Shown here piece after piece: positions 8,570 through 17,338 of a DNA stretch of 64,000 nucleotides (within the stretch, counting starts at the first letter, position 1; each line of letters begins with the position of its first letter). Below the pieces are notes generated by a model, which saw only the letters and a list, made by a program, of their open reading frames with translations, made no database searches and was not told where the DNA came from. The stretch is from contig NZ_JACSOH010000006.1 in the NCBI RefSeq assembly GCF_014349235.1, forward strand, positions 1 to 64,000, given 5' to 3'. The translations under genes and the position numbers were made by a program. This DNA is from Cytophaga sp. FL35. GTDB taxonomy: Bacteria > Bacteroidota > Bacteroidia > Flavobacteriales > Flavobacteriaceae.

Positions 8570-9136
8570 ATGGATCAATTAAAGAGGTTTTTGGACGGCA
8601 TTTCTCCAATGGATGATGATGATTGGAGATTTTTTAAGTCAAAACTAAAAGAAGTGGGATTTGAAAAGAATTCGGTCATCTTACAAAAAGGAGGGGTCGA
8701 AAATTATGTATCCTTTATTGCTAAAGGTGTGGTGCGATTCTATATTCCCGGAGAGGAGTCCGATCTAACGTTCGGTTTTTTGTTTGAAAATGAATTTGTA
8801 ACAGGATATGACTCCTTTTTATCTCGTTTGCCTTCAGAATATCAAATCGAAACCTTGACAGAGACCTTGTTATGGAGAATTTCAAAAAATGACCTGGATG
8901 AGGTCTATAAAAAAACCGCAAATGGAAATATTATTGGCCGTAAAATGGCCGAAAGCATGTTTTTAATAAAATCAAAAAGAGAGATTTCTTTATTGAACCA
9001 AACAGCGGAAGAACGTTATTTGAGCCTGTTTAGAGACAGGCCAAAACTATTGCAACAAATTCCCTTAAAATTTATAGCCTCTTATATAGGGGTGACGCCT
9101 CAAGCATTGAGTAGAATACGAAAACGGATTACTTAA
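8570..9136 (+). CDS. Crp/Fnr family transcriptional regulator
   Basis: A 188-aa protein with an N-terminal cyclic-nucleotide-type beta-barrel (about residues 20-120) and a C-terminal winged helix. The recognition part reads KFIASYIGVTPQALSRIRKRI at the extreme C-terminus. The short C-terminal HTH is usual for the Bacteroidota Crp subgroup whose effector is unknown. DoxX follows 62 bp downstream on the same strand, so it may control or share a transcript with it. Confidence 0.9.
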   Translation: MDQLKRFLDGISPMDDDDWRFFKSKLKEVGFEKNSVILQKGGVENYVSFIAKGVVRFYIPGEESDLTFGFLFENEFVTGYDSFLSRLPSEYQIETLTETLLWRISKNDLDEVYKKTANGNIIGRKMAESMFLIKSKREISLLNQTAEERYLSLFRDRPKLLQQIPLKFIASYIGVTPQALSRIRKRIT

Positions 9137-9198
9137 CCTAGGTTCATTTTTTTGATAGTTTCTTTTAAAACCTTTGCATTTCAAACAATTAAGAAACT

Positions 9199-9654
9199 AT
9201 GAAACCACTCATTGTACTTTTAGTAAGCTTTGCAATCGCCGTTTTGTTCAATAAAATATTCAAAAAAGAATATGATTTTGAGCTATCGGCAAGAATCGCC
9301 ATGTCCGTAATGCTCGTATTCACTGCTATTGGACATTTTGTATTTACCAAGGGCATGACCATGATGGTACCTAAATTCATTCCCCTTAAAGAAATTTTTG
9401 TTCACCTGACCGGAGTTTTTGAAATTCTATTGGCAATAGGTTTGTTGCTTCCTAAGCTGAAAACTCTGACAGGTTGGGCATTGATTATTTTTCTGCTGTT
9501 GATGTTGCCGGCGAATATCTATGCCGCTTTGCATAACGTGAATTACCAAAAGGGAACCTTTGACGGAAATGGTCTTGCCTATCTTTGGTTTCGTATTCCC
9601 CTACAAATACTTTTTATAGTTTGGACCTATTTGAGTGCGATAGGCAAAAATTAA
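9199..9654 (+). CDS. DoxX-like membrane protein
   Basis: A 151-aa protein with four predicted transmembrane helices (about residues 3-20, 35-50, 75-95 and 125-145). The arrangement and the motif GVFEILLAIGLLLPK match the DoxX-like family, which has been linked to quinone-associated redox or stress responses but lacks a settled function. It follows the Crp gene and is ended by a strong hairpin at 9689-9721. Confidence 0.82.
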   Translation: MKPLIVLLVSFAIAVLFNKIFKKEYDFELSARIAMSVMLVFTAIGHFVFTKGMTMMVPKFIPLKEIFVHLTGVFEILLAIGLLLPKLKTLTGWALIIFLLLMLPANIYAALHNVNYQKGTFDGNGLAYLWFRIPLQILFIVWTYLSAIGKN

Positions 9655-9688
9655 AGAAAGTCTCTAAAAATCGAGACTAACATAAAAA

Positions 9689-9721
9689 CAAAAAGCATCG
9701 GTCGTTGGCCAATGCTTTTTG
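9689..9721. terminator. Bidirectional terminator
   Basis: Perfect 10-bp inverted repeat CAAAAAGCAT (9689-9698) / ATGCTTTTTG (9712-9721) between convergent genes. The A- and T-tracts in the arms fit termination from both sides. Confidence 0.8.
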
Positions 9722-9737
9722 TTCTATCATGCGGCGC

Positions 9738-10307
9738 TTATTTTTTGCTCCACTCAAATTTTTGAAATGGTTTGTCCAATGGGGTTTCTGCAATATGGTT
9801 GACATAGTTGCTAATAACCTTTTGTGATAACCCTAGAATGATTTCCAATAGCTGTCTTTGGGTATAACCAGCGTTGTAAAAACGTTCAAGGGTATCTGAT
9901 TCCACATAGCCTCGTTTTCGAACAATTTCAAGGGTAGTTTCCCTTAGTGCTTCCAATTTGTCGGTCGGTAATGCTGTTTCGTTTCTAAGTGCCTCAATAA
10001 TGGCGTCATCTACTTTCATCGCTTTGGCGATACCGGTATGGGCGGGCACGCAGTAATGGCATTCATGTTCCACGTTAATGGTTTGCCATACTACGGTAAG
10101 CTCATCGTTGTTAAAAGAAGAGTCGACAAAAAGCTCATGAATGTTTTGGTAGGCATTCAATAGGCCTGGGGCCTCTGCCAGTACCCCATGCAAATTAGGC
10201 ACATATCCGTAAGCGTTTTGAGATTTTTCCAATAAAGGCTTGCTATCTGCAGGTGCAGATTCGATGGTGTGAATATGTAATTTTTCTTGGGTGTGTGTAG
10301 TGCTCAT
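9738..10307 (-). CDS. Carboxymuconolactone decarboxylase (AhpD-like) family protein
   Basis: A 189-aa AhpD-fold protein. The redox site is seen near residue 80 as NVEHECHYCVPAHTG, the ExxxCxxCxxxH pattern of AhpD-like alkylhydroperoxidases that reduce peroxides through the CxxC pair. It is helical throughout, as expected. A 16-bp palindrome identical to one in front of the TetR gene lies 29 bp upstream of the start (10336-10351), so the gene is very likely under that TetR protein. The substrate is unknown; some family members act as decarboxylases or gamma-lactonases, but the CxxC favours a redox role. Confidence 0.88.
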   Translation of the reverse strand: MSTTHTQEKLHIHTIESAPADSKPLLEKSQNAYGYVPNLHGVLAEAPGLLNAYQNIHELFVDSSFNNDELTVVWQTINVEHECHYCVPAHTGIAKAMKVDDAIIEALRNETALPTDKLEALRETTLEIVRKRGYVESDTLERFYNAGYTQRQLLEIILGLSQKVISNYVNHIAETPLDKPFQKFEWSKK

Positions 10308-10335
10308 ATAATAATATTTAAAAGATTAATAATAT

Positions 10336-10351
10336 CTAAACAATCGTTTAG
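10336..10351. promoter_or_regulatory. TetR operator, copy 1
   Basis: Sequence ctaaacaatcgtttag: inverted repeat CTAAAC-4-GTTTAG. It is identical over 16 bp to 10957-10972 and lies upstream of the AhpD-like gene. Confidence 0.8.
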
Positions 10352-10368
10352 TTTGGTTTTAAATTTTT

Positions 10369-10932
10369 TTAGAGGTTGTCAAATGTATTTTCAATATAGC
10401 TCTTTAGTTGTGCGGGTCGAAACATTCTCGAAGCCGATGCCAGTCCGAACATAGCAATAATTAGATAGTCGGCCTTTTGGTTCAAACTAGTGTTGGACAA
10501 AGAACTTTCTATTTGTAAACTTTCTTTAAAGATATCTCTCACCTCATTTGTGAAATCGGTCAAAACCTTCTTGATTTCCGCGTCGGCATCTTCCCCAATT
10601 TCATTGGCGGTATTCGTAATCAAGCAACCCTTACCAAATTCGTTGTTTTTCGAGAATTCAAGAAAATCATAAAAATAAGTTTTGATGGACGTTACTCCTT
10701 TTTCGGATTCCTTTAGTTTAGTCAACAATCCGTTCAGTTTAGCCTTATAACATTCCAAACTCTGAAGAAAGACCCCATTCTTGCTTCCAAAACTGGCATA
10801 AATAGAAAATTTATTGATGCCCATTTCTTTCTCAAGCATTTGCATAGACGTTGTCTCATAACCATTTCTCCAGAAAAGGTTCATGGCTTTTTCGATTACT
10901 TCAGATTCTATATATGCTTTCTTTCTTGCCAT
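10369..10932 (-). CDS. TetR/AcrR family transcriptional regulator
   Basis: A 187-aa TetR-type repressor. The HTH is at about residues 25-45 (TSMQMLEKEMGINKFSIYASFGSK) and the C-terminal helical ligand domain contains the GCLITNTANE segment shared with NemR/AcuR-like regulators. It is transcribed in the same direction as the AhpD-like gene, 61 bp upstream of it. Identical palindromes sit 25 bp before its own start (10957-10972) and before the AhpD-like gene, so it likely represses both. NemR-like relatives sense electrophiles or peroxides, which fits an AhpD-like target but is inference. Confidence 0.92.
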   Translation of the reverse strand: MARKKAYIESEVIEKAMNLFWRNGYETTSMQMLEKEMGINKFSIYASFGSKNGVFLQSLECYKAKLNGLLTKLKESEKGVTSIKTYFYDFLEFSKNNEFGKGCLITNTANEIGEDADAEIKKVLTDFTNEVRDIFKESLQIESSLSNTSLNQKADYLIIAMFGLASASRMFRPAQLKSYIENTFDNL

Positions 10933-10956
10933 TCAAGTAACAAATATGCGACAAAA

Positions 10957-10972
10957 CTAAACAATCGTTTAG
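10957..10972. promoter_or_regulatory. TetR operator, copy 2 (autoregulation)
   Basis: Sequence ctaaacaatcgtttag, the same 16 bp as at 10336-10351, placed 25 bp upstream of the TetR start. Confidence 0.8.
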
Positions 10973-10997
10973 AAATAAAAAAATGATTAACTTTTTC

Positions 10998-11621
10998 TTA
11001 GTGTTTTTTGCCTACGAAGCGAACAGCCCAACCGGTACCGTTGTGATAAATTCCTTCTTGTAATTGAACTTCTTTTTTTTCAAGAATTATGGGTTGAAAG
11101 TCTTTAAAATCCCGCTCCAGCTCACTAATGGATATGAGGGTATCTAAATCCCGGGGACCACCAATTCGTGGATTGGCTTCGCGATACTTCAAGTGGTTTT
11201 TGCCAAAGGCTTCCAGAATTACATGACCTCCCGGTTTTACTAGTTGGGCCAAAAGCTGATGGTAATCACTTCTAATTTCTATGGGAAAATGGGCATAGAT
11301 GAGGGCTACGACATCAAAATGTCCTTGATCATAGTCGAGGTCCGGTAGTTGACCTAGTTGATATATTAAATCTACGTTGTTGGTATTGGCCAGTTGTAAC
11401 GCTTTCTTTTTGCCCTCCACACTAATATCAAAAGCATGGACATTCCAGCCGTTTCGAGCTGCAAATACGGCATTTCGGCCTTCGCCCTCGGCTCCAAAAA
11501 GAATTTTTCCCGGAGAAAGGTGCTTTAATTGCTCCTCCAGGAAAACATTGGGCTGGGTGCCAAAAGCGTATTCTTTTTCACTGTAACGGTCATTCCACCG
11601 TTTTAACCATGGGTCGCTCAT
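10998..11621 (-). CDS. Class I SAM-dependent methyltransferase (TehB-like)
   Basis: A 207-aa methyltransferase. The opening WLKRWNDRYSEKEYAFGTQPN and motif I GAEGEGRNAVFAA (about residues 43-55), followed by the acidic strand end AFD, match the TehB/thiopurine-type group. Motif post II is in LVKPGGHVILEAF. The usual glycine-rich loop GxGxGRN is present as GAEGEGRN. Members methylate small toxic compounds; the substrate here is unknown. The TonB receptor gene lies upstream on the same strand. Confidence 0.85.
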   Translation of the reverse strand: MSDPWLKRWNDRYSEKEYAFGTQPNVFLEEQLKHLSPGKILFGAEGEGRNAVFAARNGWNVHAFDISVEGKKKALQLANTNNVDLIYQLGQLPDLDYDQGHFDVVALIYAHFPIEIRSDYHQLLAQLVKPGGHVILEAFGKNHLKYREANPRIGGPRDLDTLISISELERDFKDFQPIILEKKEVQLQEGIYHNGTGWAVRFVGKKH

Positions 11622-11682
11622 CTAAAGAATTTTAGAGTTATGGAAGTTACGTACCCTTTCTTTTTTAGCAAAACAAAACCTG

Positions 11683-14196
11683 TCAAAACCTCACCCTAAA
11701 GCTGGCATTAGGTGTTATACCCAAAGATGTGGTGGTAACAGCTTCAATCTCATCTTCGGTGTTTAACTGATAATACGTGTTTAAAATGTTTTTCCTGCTT
11801 GTAAAATTGAGTACGGATACCCCTGCTGATGCTTTTACGCCCTTAGTAAGTTGAAAATTATAAATTGCCGAGGCATCGGCCCTAAGATATTCCCGTAATC
11901 TACTGCTGTTGGGTACGTTATAATTTATTCTCGTCGGGAAAAAAGTGGTGTCCACGGGGTTTTCGGGATCAGGTTGTGTAAAAGGCCTTCCACTACGGTA
12001 GTTTAGGCCAATACCTAACTTCAATTGGTTAACGGTATATGTGCCTGCAAGGCTTGCCGTATGTCTTATATCCAAATTATTGGGGAAGGTGGGAGGAATA
12101 TAAGTTCCAAACGTATAATTATTGAGGTTGTAGGTATAGCTGGCCCAAAGGCTGAAAATATCCGTTTTGGCATTTACCAAAAATTCCACTCCCTTGACCT
12201 CATACTCTCCAATTTCCCCATTAAATTGATTTTGATTTTGAAAACCTTGAGTAGCAGTGCTGATTCCATCTACTAGTTTATAAAACCCTTCCAGTCCCAT
12301 GTAGAGGTTTTTGGTATCATAATTGAGCCCTACGGAAGCTTGTTTACTTTTGGTTACGGGAAGGGTTTCTCCATCAGAAACGATCCATCTTCGTTTTTCA
12401 ATGCCTAAAAAGTTTTGCTCTAAATCCAGTATCTGGTTGGTGGCCTGACTTTTGAATTCTCCCAATACCTGAAGGTTAAAATCCTTTCCTAGGTCATAGT
12501 TAAAACTCAAACGTGGCTCTATGATACTTTCCTTAAAACTGTTTGGGTTCTCTAATAAATTGAACCTTAATCCGCCCCGTAAGAACATTTTCTCATTTTC
12601 CGGTTCCCATACCACCTCTGTGAAAAGAGCATGTGTCCGTACTACATTGCGTTCATTGCTTGCAAAGGGAGGTTGGGAAACATCTGTCTGGTTGCCAATG
12701 GCCGTTTCGGTAAATTGATATCCGTTATGCCATTGAAAGAATTCGCTGGTTTGGAATTTTGTATGAAGCTTGGCACTTAGTTCCTGTACCTCGTTTTTCT
12801 GGAAAAGTACCTGCAATCCGTTAGAGGTTGTATTTCTGGCTCCCAGTTCATAATTGGTGAAATAGGCATTGAGGTGGGATGAAAATTGGTCTGTCCATCC
12901 GCTTTCTAAATGCAATCCAACGGAATAGTTGGATTGGTCCAATGAACTTTGGGTGGTATCTCCAGATTCCATTTCGGTTTCTGAGTAGTCCAACGTATTG
13001 TGAATATTTATGAAACTGAAGCGTAATTTTTGGTCCTGGGTTAGGTCATACAGTAATTTTCCGGTAACGTCATAGAAATAAAAATTTCCATCTTGTGACA
13101 CTTCGTTCTCGTCAAAAACCCGAGTAAAGAACTTTTCGTAGGTAGGGGTGTTGACCACATCCGTTAGGGACCTGCGGGCAGAAAACTGAAACCCTAATTT
13201 TTTGGTCAAGGGTAAATGCCCGTACGTATCGGCCCCGATTAAATTGAATCCGGCTCCACCATAAAAATCTTCGGATAGACTGTTATTGGTCTGGATATCT
13301 ACAATACCACTTACTCCATCTCCATAAGTGCTACTGGTACCGTTTTTAATAAGTGAGACCTTATCAGTCAAATAGGGGTTAAATGCCGATATTAGCCCGA
13401 AAAAATGACCGGACTGGTACATTTTTATTCCGTCCCACAAAATGAGGTTTTGGTCATTGCTGCCGCCTCTAATATTGATGTCCGATACGGTTTCGTCAAC
13501 ACTTTCAATTCCCGGAAGTGCTTGTACCGTTTGTAGCACATCGGGTTCTAGTAGGCCCGGTAGCACTCCAAATTCCTCGCTGTTCATACGTATGCTGCCA
13601 TCCTCTTGCTTTACCAGACCTTTGGTCAAGAATTCGTAGACCGTTACCTCTTCCAACTGTTGATAAAACTGCGCTAATAATAGGGTTTTGCAAGGCTGTT
13701 TTCCGGTTAGTTCGGATGCTTTTACTATCAGGTTGCGATAACCCAAATAGGAGATGCGCAAAGCGGCATCTTTGGGAACATCCGTTATAGAAAAGAATCC
13801 GTTTTCATCGGTAATCAAATTTTTAGAACCTCCCAGCACCTCTATCGTAGCACCCATGACCGTATTGCGCTCAAAATTATCTAGTACCGTAGCACAAATC
13901 TGTAAACGGTCATTAAATGCAATGGCGTAATACCGCTCGCTCAATTTTTCAATAAGGAGCTGAGTTTCCTCTTCAATAAATTTTAAAACGGAACTTAACT
14001 CTTGGGTTGGTGGAATACCAATGGAAATTTGGTCTAGTTGCTCATCTGCATAGGAGAACTTTACATTATGCTTGTTTTCCAACTCTAGCAAGAAATTACG
14101 TAACAATAAACGCTGTTCACCTTCTTGTGCAGAAATAATGGGGGATAAAAGAAAGCTGAGGCAAAAAAGAAAGGATAACCAAATTTTATTCGCCAT
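11683..14196 (-). CDS. TonB-dependent outer-membrane receptor with STN domain
   Basis: An 837-aa receptor: signal peptide (1-23), an STN/secretin-like signalling domain (about 28-95), a carboxypeptidase-regulatory-like beta domain (about 98-180), a plug (about 200-310, with DINIRGGSNDQNLILWDGI), and an outer-membrane barrel ending in NASFRVRF with the terminal aromatic. STN domains talk to FecR-type anti-sigma factors, and FecR and an ECF sigma gene lie immediately upstream; the FecR stop and this start overlap by 11 bp. Ligand uptake is TonB-powered. No SusD gene follows, so this is not a classical SusCD pair. The substrate is unknown, with siderophore or peptide import the usual alternatives. 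Confidence 0.93.
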   Translation of the reverse strand: MANKIWLSFLFCLSFLLSPIISAQEGEQRLLLRNFLLELENKHNVKFSYADEQLDQISIGIPPTQELSSVLKFIEEETQLLIEKLSERYYAIAFNDRLQICATVLDNFERNTVMGATIEVLGGSKNLITDENGFFSITDVPKDAALRISYLGYRNLIVKASELTGKQPCKTLLLAQFYQQLEEVTVYEFLTKGLVKQEDGSIRMNSEEFGVLPGLLEPDVLQTVQALPGIESVDETVSDINIRGGSNDQNLILWDGIKMYQSGHFFGLISAFNPYLTDKVSLIKNGTSSTYGDGVSGIVDIQTNNSLSEDFYGGAGFNLIGADTYGHLPLTKKLGFQFSARRSLTDVVNTPTYEKFFTRVFDENEVSQDGNFYFYDVTGKLLYDLTQDQKLRFSFINIHNTLDYSETEMESGDTTQSSLDQSNYSVGLHLESGWTDQFSSHLNAYFTNYELGARNTTSNGLQVLFQKNEVQELSAKLHTKFQTSEFFQWHNGYQFTETAIGNQTDVSQPPFASNERNVVRTHALFTEVVWEPENEKMFLRGGLRFNLLENPNSFKESIIEPRLSFNYDLGKDFNLQVLGEFKSQATNQILDLEQNFLGIEKRRWIVSDGETLPVTKSKQASVGLNYDTKNLYMGLEGFYKLVDGISTATQGFQNQNQFNGEIGEYEVKGVEFLVNAKTDIFSLWASYTYNLNNYTFGTYIPPTFPNNLDIRHTASLAGTYTVNQLKLGIGLNYRSGRPFTQPDPENPVDTTFFPTRINYNVPNSSRLREYLRADASAIYNFQLTKGVKASAGVSVLNFTSRKNILNTYYQLNTEDEIEAVTTTSLGITPNASFRVRF

Positions 14197-15088
14197 AGAA
14201 GAGCACTTTGCCGCCCTCTAATTTAAACTTTATTTGTGAAGGTACGCTTATGCTTTTTAAGGCAAGTTCTTTATGGGTATTGCTAAATGTACCGGTGAAC
14301 AATTTTTGTGTATCTACATTTTTAGTAGTTACTTCCATGTTATACTGGCGCCCAAATTCTTCAAAAACGTATTTAAGCGGTACACTTTTAAAGCTGCTTT
14401 CTTTTGCAAGCCATGCCGGTTTTAGATGTTCTAGGTTATCTGATTCCAAAAGCTGGCCATCAATTAAGGATAAGGACATACCTTTGGACAGTTTTTTGGT
14501 TTTGCCATCAAAATCTACTTGTACCAAACCTTCAAAACAATCGACTATAAATAGTTTGGAACGTTGTTTTACATTAAATTGGGTTCCCAAAACAGAGACC
14601 TTACCTTGCTCCGTATGCACGGTAAAGCGTTCGCCTTTGGCAACCTTAAAGAATGCTTCACCGTTTAGTTTCAAATCTCTTTCTTCTTGCCAGTTTCCCT
14701 CGTCATAAGTAATTTGGGAATCGGCATTTAGGCTGACTACCGAATTGTCCGGAAGTTTTATTTCCTTGTTTTCGGCAACTCCCGTGGATATACTTTCGTC
14801 TAGGGTCTGTAAATAGAAAAATGCGCCTATCATAATTAAGGCAGCTACCGCCGCTACGCGAAGAAAAGATTTAAATGGCTGAAGTTTTACCACCTTGGGC
14901 TCTTCTAGAAGCTGTCTGTTCTTTAAGGCTTCAAAAGCTTTCTCCTCATCGTATATGGGCGCTTCCAGCTGTTGGGAGGTTTCGGCAATACGCAGATAGG
15001 TTTCGTACTCACTAGATTTTTTGAATTCTAGAAGTTCTGCCTCGGTGAGCTCACCGTTCAACCATTTTGCTAAATAATTTTCTTGCAT
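14186..15088 (-). CDS. FecR family anti-sigma factor / sigma regulator
   Basis: A 300-aa single-pass inner-membrane protein. Residues 1-75 are the cytoplasmic sigma-binding part, residues 78-95 a transmembrane helix (VAAVAALIMIGAFFYL), followed by the periplasmic FecR domain (about 105-205, with FTVHTEQGKVSVLGTQFNV) and a C-terminal DUF4974/STN-like domain (about 220-300). It passes the signal from the TonB receptor to the ECF sigma factor. The gene lies between the two, 67 bp after the sigma gene and overlapping the receptor start by 11 bp, so the three form one operon. Confidence 0.94.
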   Translation of the reverse strand: MQENYLAKWLNGELTEAELLEFKKSSEYETYLRIAETSQQLEAPIYDEEKAFEALKNRQLLEEPKVVKLQPFKSFLRVAAVAALIMIGAFFYLQTLDESISTGVAENKEIKLPDNSVVSLNADSQITYDEGNWQEERDLKLNGEAFFKVAKGERFTVHTEQGKVSVLGTQFNVKQRSKLFIVDCFEGLVQVDFDGKTKKLSKGMSLSLIDGQLLESDNLEHLKPAWLAKESSFKSVPLKYVFEEFGRQYNMEVTTKNVDTQKLFTGTFSNTHKELALKSISVPSQIKFKLEGGKVLFYGE

Positions 15089-15155
15089 CTGGGGGTAGCT
15101 TATATGCTGTATAACAATTAACTATATAAAAACCCTACCTAAGGTTTTTTAGTGT

Positions 15156-15668
15156 TTAAATACCATCAATTTTTTCTCGCAGCGATTTTAAGGCCAAGTG
15201 CATCCTTTTTTCTATTGCTTTAATACTAACGCCCTCCATTTCGGCAATTTCGGCATATTTTTTACCATCTATGCGGTTGAGCAAAAAAGTAGTGCGTTGG
15301 TTTTCCGGTAGGTCGTCAAGGGCACGCTGCAGTTTTTTCCCGAACTCTTCTTCCTCTAAAAGAAATTCGGGGGTCTCATGGGTGGTCTTTAAAGATTTCT
15401 CCGCGTATTTCAACCGTACCTTCTCGGCCTTGATTACATTCAGATAAAGGTTTTTGGCAACAGTGTAAACAAAAGATTTGGCCCTAGTAGGTGAAACCTT
15501 TCCACAATTTTCCCATAGTTTTACAAAAGCCTCTTGTACGGCATCATAGGCTTTTTCCTCATTTCCAAACTTATAATATATATAGTTGTAGATCGTTTTG
15601 GAATTAGCTTTAAAGATATCGCTATACACCTGCTCATTACAAACGTTATCGGTTTTTTCAGTATCCAA
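15156..15668 (-). CDS. ECF RNA polymerase sigma factor
   Basis: A 170-aa sigma factor of the extracytoplasmic type. Region 2 is at about residues 14-80 (YNYIYYKFGNEEKAYDAVQEAFVKLW) and region 4 at about 110-165 (LPENQRTTFLLNRIDGKKYAEIAEMEGVSIKAIEKRM). It would direct RNA polymerase to the receptor operon and perhaps the divergent lipoprotein gene 105 bp away. Controlled by the FecR protein encoded next to it. Confidence 0.94.
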   Translation of the reverse strand: MDTEKTDNVCNEQVYSDIFKANSKTIYNYIYYKFGNEEKAYDAVQEAFVKLWENCGKVSPTRAKSFVYTVAKNLYLNVIKAEKVRLKYAEKSLKTTHETPEFLLEEEEFGKKLQRALDDLPENQRTTFLLNRIDGKKYAEIAEMEGVSIKAIEKRMHLALKSLREKIDGI

Positions 15669-15773
15669 GGTAGGTGGTTTTGATCAAAGATATTTTAATT
15701 TTTGCAAATTGCTCAAGTAGGGTATTTTATTTAAACGTTGTTTCATTTAGTAAATAAAGAAATCCAAATCAAG

Positions 15774-17156
15774 ATGAAAAGAATTGTAAACTTATCGCTC
15801 ATGGCCTTCCTACTGGGTATGACGATGTTTTTGGTCTCCTGCCAAGAGGAGGAGCCCCTAGAGGAAAGTATTGATCAGGAATTGACATTGACAATGGAAA
15901 ATGACGTGGTAAGCCTATTGAAGAATATGGTAGCCAATGATGGTTCCTACGACAATATTATTGATGGTGCCAGTTGTTTTGATGTCAACTTTCCCTATGA
16001 AATTAGGATTGGGGAGGAAAAGATAACCGTTAATTCTTATGAGGATTTAAAAACGGTAGAAGAAGCCTTGGACCTCTTGGAGGACAAGGATTTTGTTAGG
16101 CAATTGATTTTTCCTGTTACTCTTACAATGGCAGATTATACGCAGTTAACCATTGAAGACGGAGACGAGTTAAATTCGTTGGCCGAACAATGTCTGGAGG
16201 GCGGTGCCGATGAGGATTTGGAATGCGTGGATATTGCCTATCCACTAACGCTATTTACTTACAATCCCAATTTTCAATTGACCAATACGGTTGAAGTTAA
16301 TGCAGATGTAGAGTTCCGCCGATTCATTGCAGGATTGACCGAAAATGATCTTTTAAGTATTGAATTTCCAATACAGTTACATTATGCCGATAGCACCAGT
16401 ATTTCAGTAAATTCCAATAGCGAATTGGCCAATGCGATAGAACAAGGGCGTGGTCTTTGTGATGAAGATGATGATATAGATCATAATGATGATGATTTTA
16501 CCCAAGCACACCTTGAGGAGCTGCTACTTATTTGTCCTTGGGCCGTGTCTAGATATACCACCTCCAATTCAGAAGCTACCCAATACGTAGAAAGCCATCA
16601 CTTTACCTTTTTGCAGGATGGGAAGGTACTTACTCAAGCTGCTTATGGATACGAAATTGAAGGAGAATGGGCTGTGGAAATGATAGAAGGAAGGGCGCAA
16701 CTTTCCGTTTATTTTGATGATAAATCCGATTATAATGGAGCTTGGTGGGTTTATGAAATAATACCAGGAAAAATTAGATTGAAAAATGTAGAGGAAGAGA
16801 ATAAGTTAACCTTGGAAAAGGACTGTGAGTACCGGCCAGATACTTGTTCAGAGGAACAAATAATGCAAGGTCTTAGTGATTGTAAATGGACCATTTTAAA
16901 TGAAAATAATACGTTTTTTGAAGAACTGGCGTTAAACTTTACCACAGAAGGAGGTCTCTACGTGGAGAATGCTAATGGAACCGTGGTGGACGAAGGTAGT
17001 TGGTCCGTTACCGGTAATGTGGTGGTCATTAGCCAACTCAGTAAAACATTGGCCAATTATATTGGCGAGTGGAAAGTTTTAGAGTGTGGGCTGGACAGCT
17101 ATAAACTAAGCCGCGGAGAAGAAATTATAGTGCTTCACAAAAACTGTGAAGAGTAA
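15774..17156 (+). CDS. Secreted lipoprotein with internal repeats and lipocalin-like C-terminus
   Basis: A 460-aa lipoprotein from the ATG at 15774; the SPII signal ends in MFLVSC. Three or four related blocks of about 55 residues follow, each with a hydrophobic strand, a xxDxTxxxxxS core and an acidic helix (starting near FDVNFPYEI, IFPVTLTMA, IAYPLTLFT and IEFPIQLHY). The C-terminal half holds two lipocalin-like units, each opening with a Cys-x-Trp (CPW, CKW) and closing with a Cys. Very acidic overall. I know this architecture from flavobacterial genomes beside sigma/FecR/TonB-receptor operons, without a known function. It is divergent from the sigma gene with a 105-bp shared intergenic region, and it is a candidate surface binding partner for the receptor. 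Confidence 0.82.
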   Translation: MKRIVNLSLMAFLLGMTMFLVSCQEEEPLEESIDQELTLTMENDVVSLLKNMVANDGSYDNIIDGASCFDVNFPYEIRIGEEKITVNSYEDLKTVEEALDLLEDKDFVRQLIFPVTLTMADYTQLTIEDGDELNSLAEQCLEGGADEDLECVDIAYPLTLFTYNPNFQLTNTVEVNADVEFRRFIAGLTENDLLSIEFPIQLHYADSTSISVNSNSELANAIEQGRGLCDEDDDIDHNDDDFTQAHLEELLLICPWAVSRYTTSNSEATQYVESHHFTFLQDGKVLTQAAYGYEIEGEWAVEMIEGRAQLSVYFDDKSDYNGAWWVYEIIPGKIRLKNVEEENKLTLEKDCEYRPDTCSEEQIMQGLSDCKWTILNENNTFFEELALNFTTEGGLYVENANGTVVDEGSWSVTGNVVVISQLSKTLANYIGEWKVLECGLDSYKLSRGEEIIVLHKNCEE

Positions 17157-17196
17157 GAGATTCCAGATGTTGATTCTGGAAGTTGCCCCACAAACG

Positions 17197-17226
17197 AAAA
17201 GCGCCTATCTAAGGATAGGTGCTTTT
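17197..17226 (+). terminator. Rho-independent terminator
   Basis: AAAAGC-G-CCTATC (17197-17209) pairs with GATAGG-T-GCTTTT (17214-17226) around a TAAG loop, followed by more T. It ends the lipoprotein gene. Confidence 0.85.
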
Positions 17227-17338
17227 TTATTTAATGGTAAAAGCTTACAGGGTGTTACGGGCTTATTTTTAACGCAAAAACCCTCTCATTCCCTTTCTAA
17301 TTATTAAATTTGCCATTCTTCAAAAATGTACATGAAAC

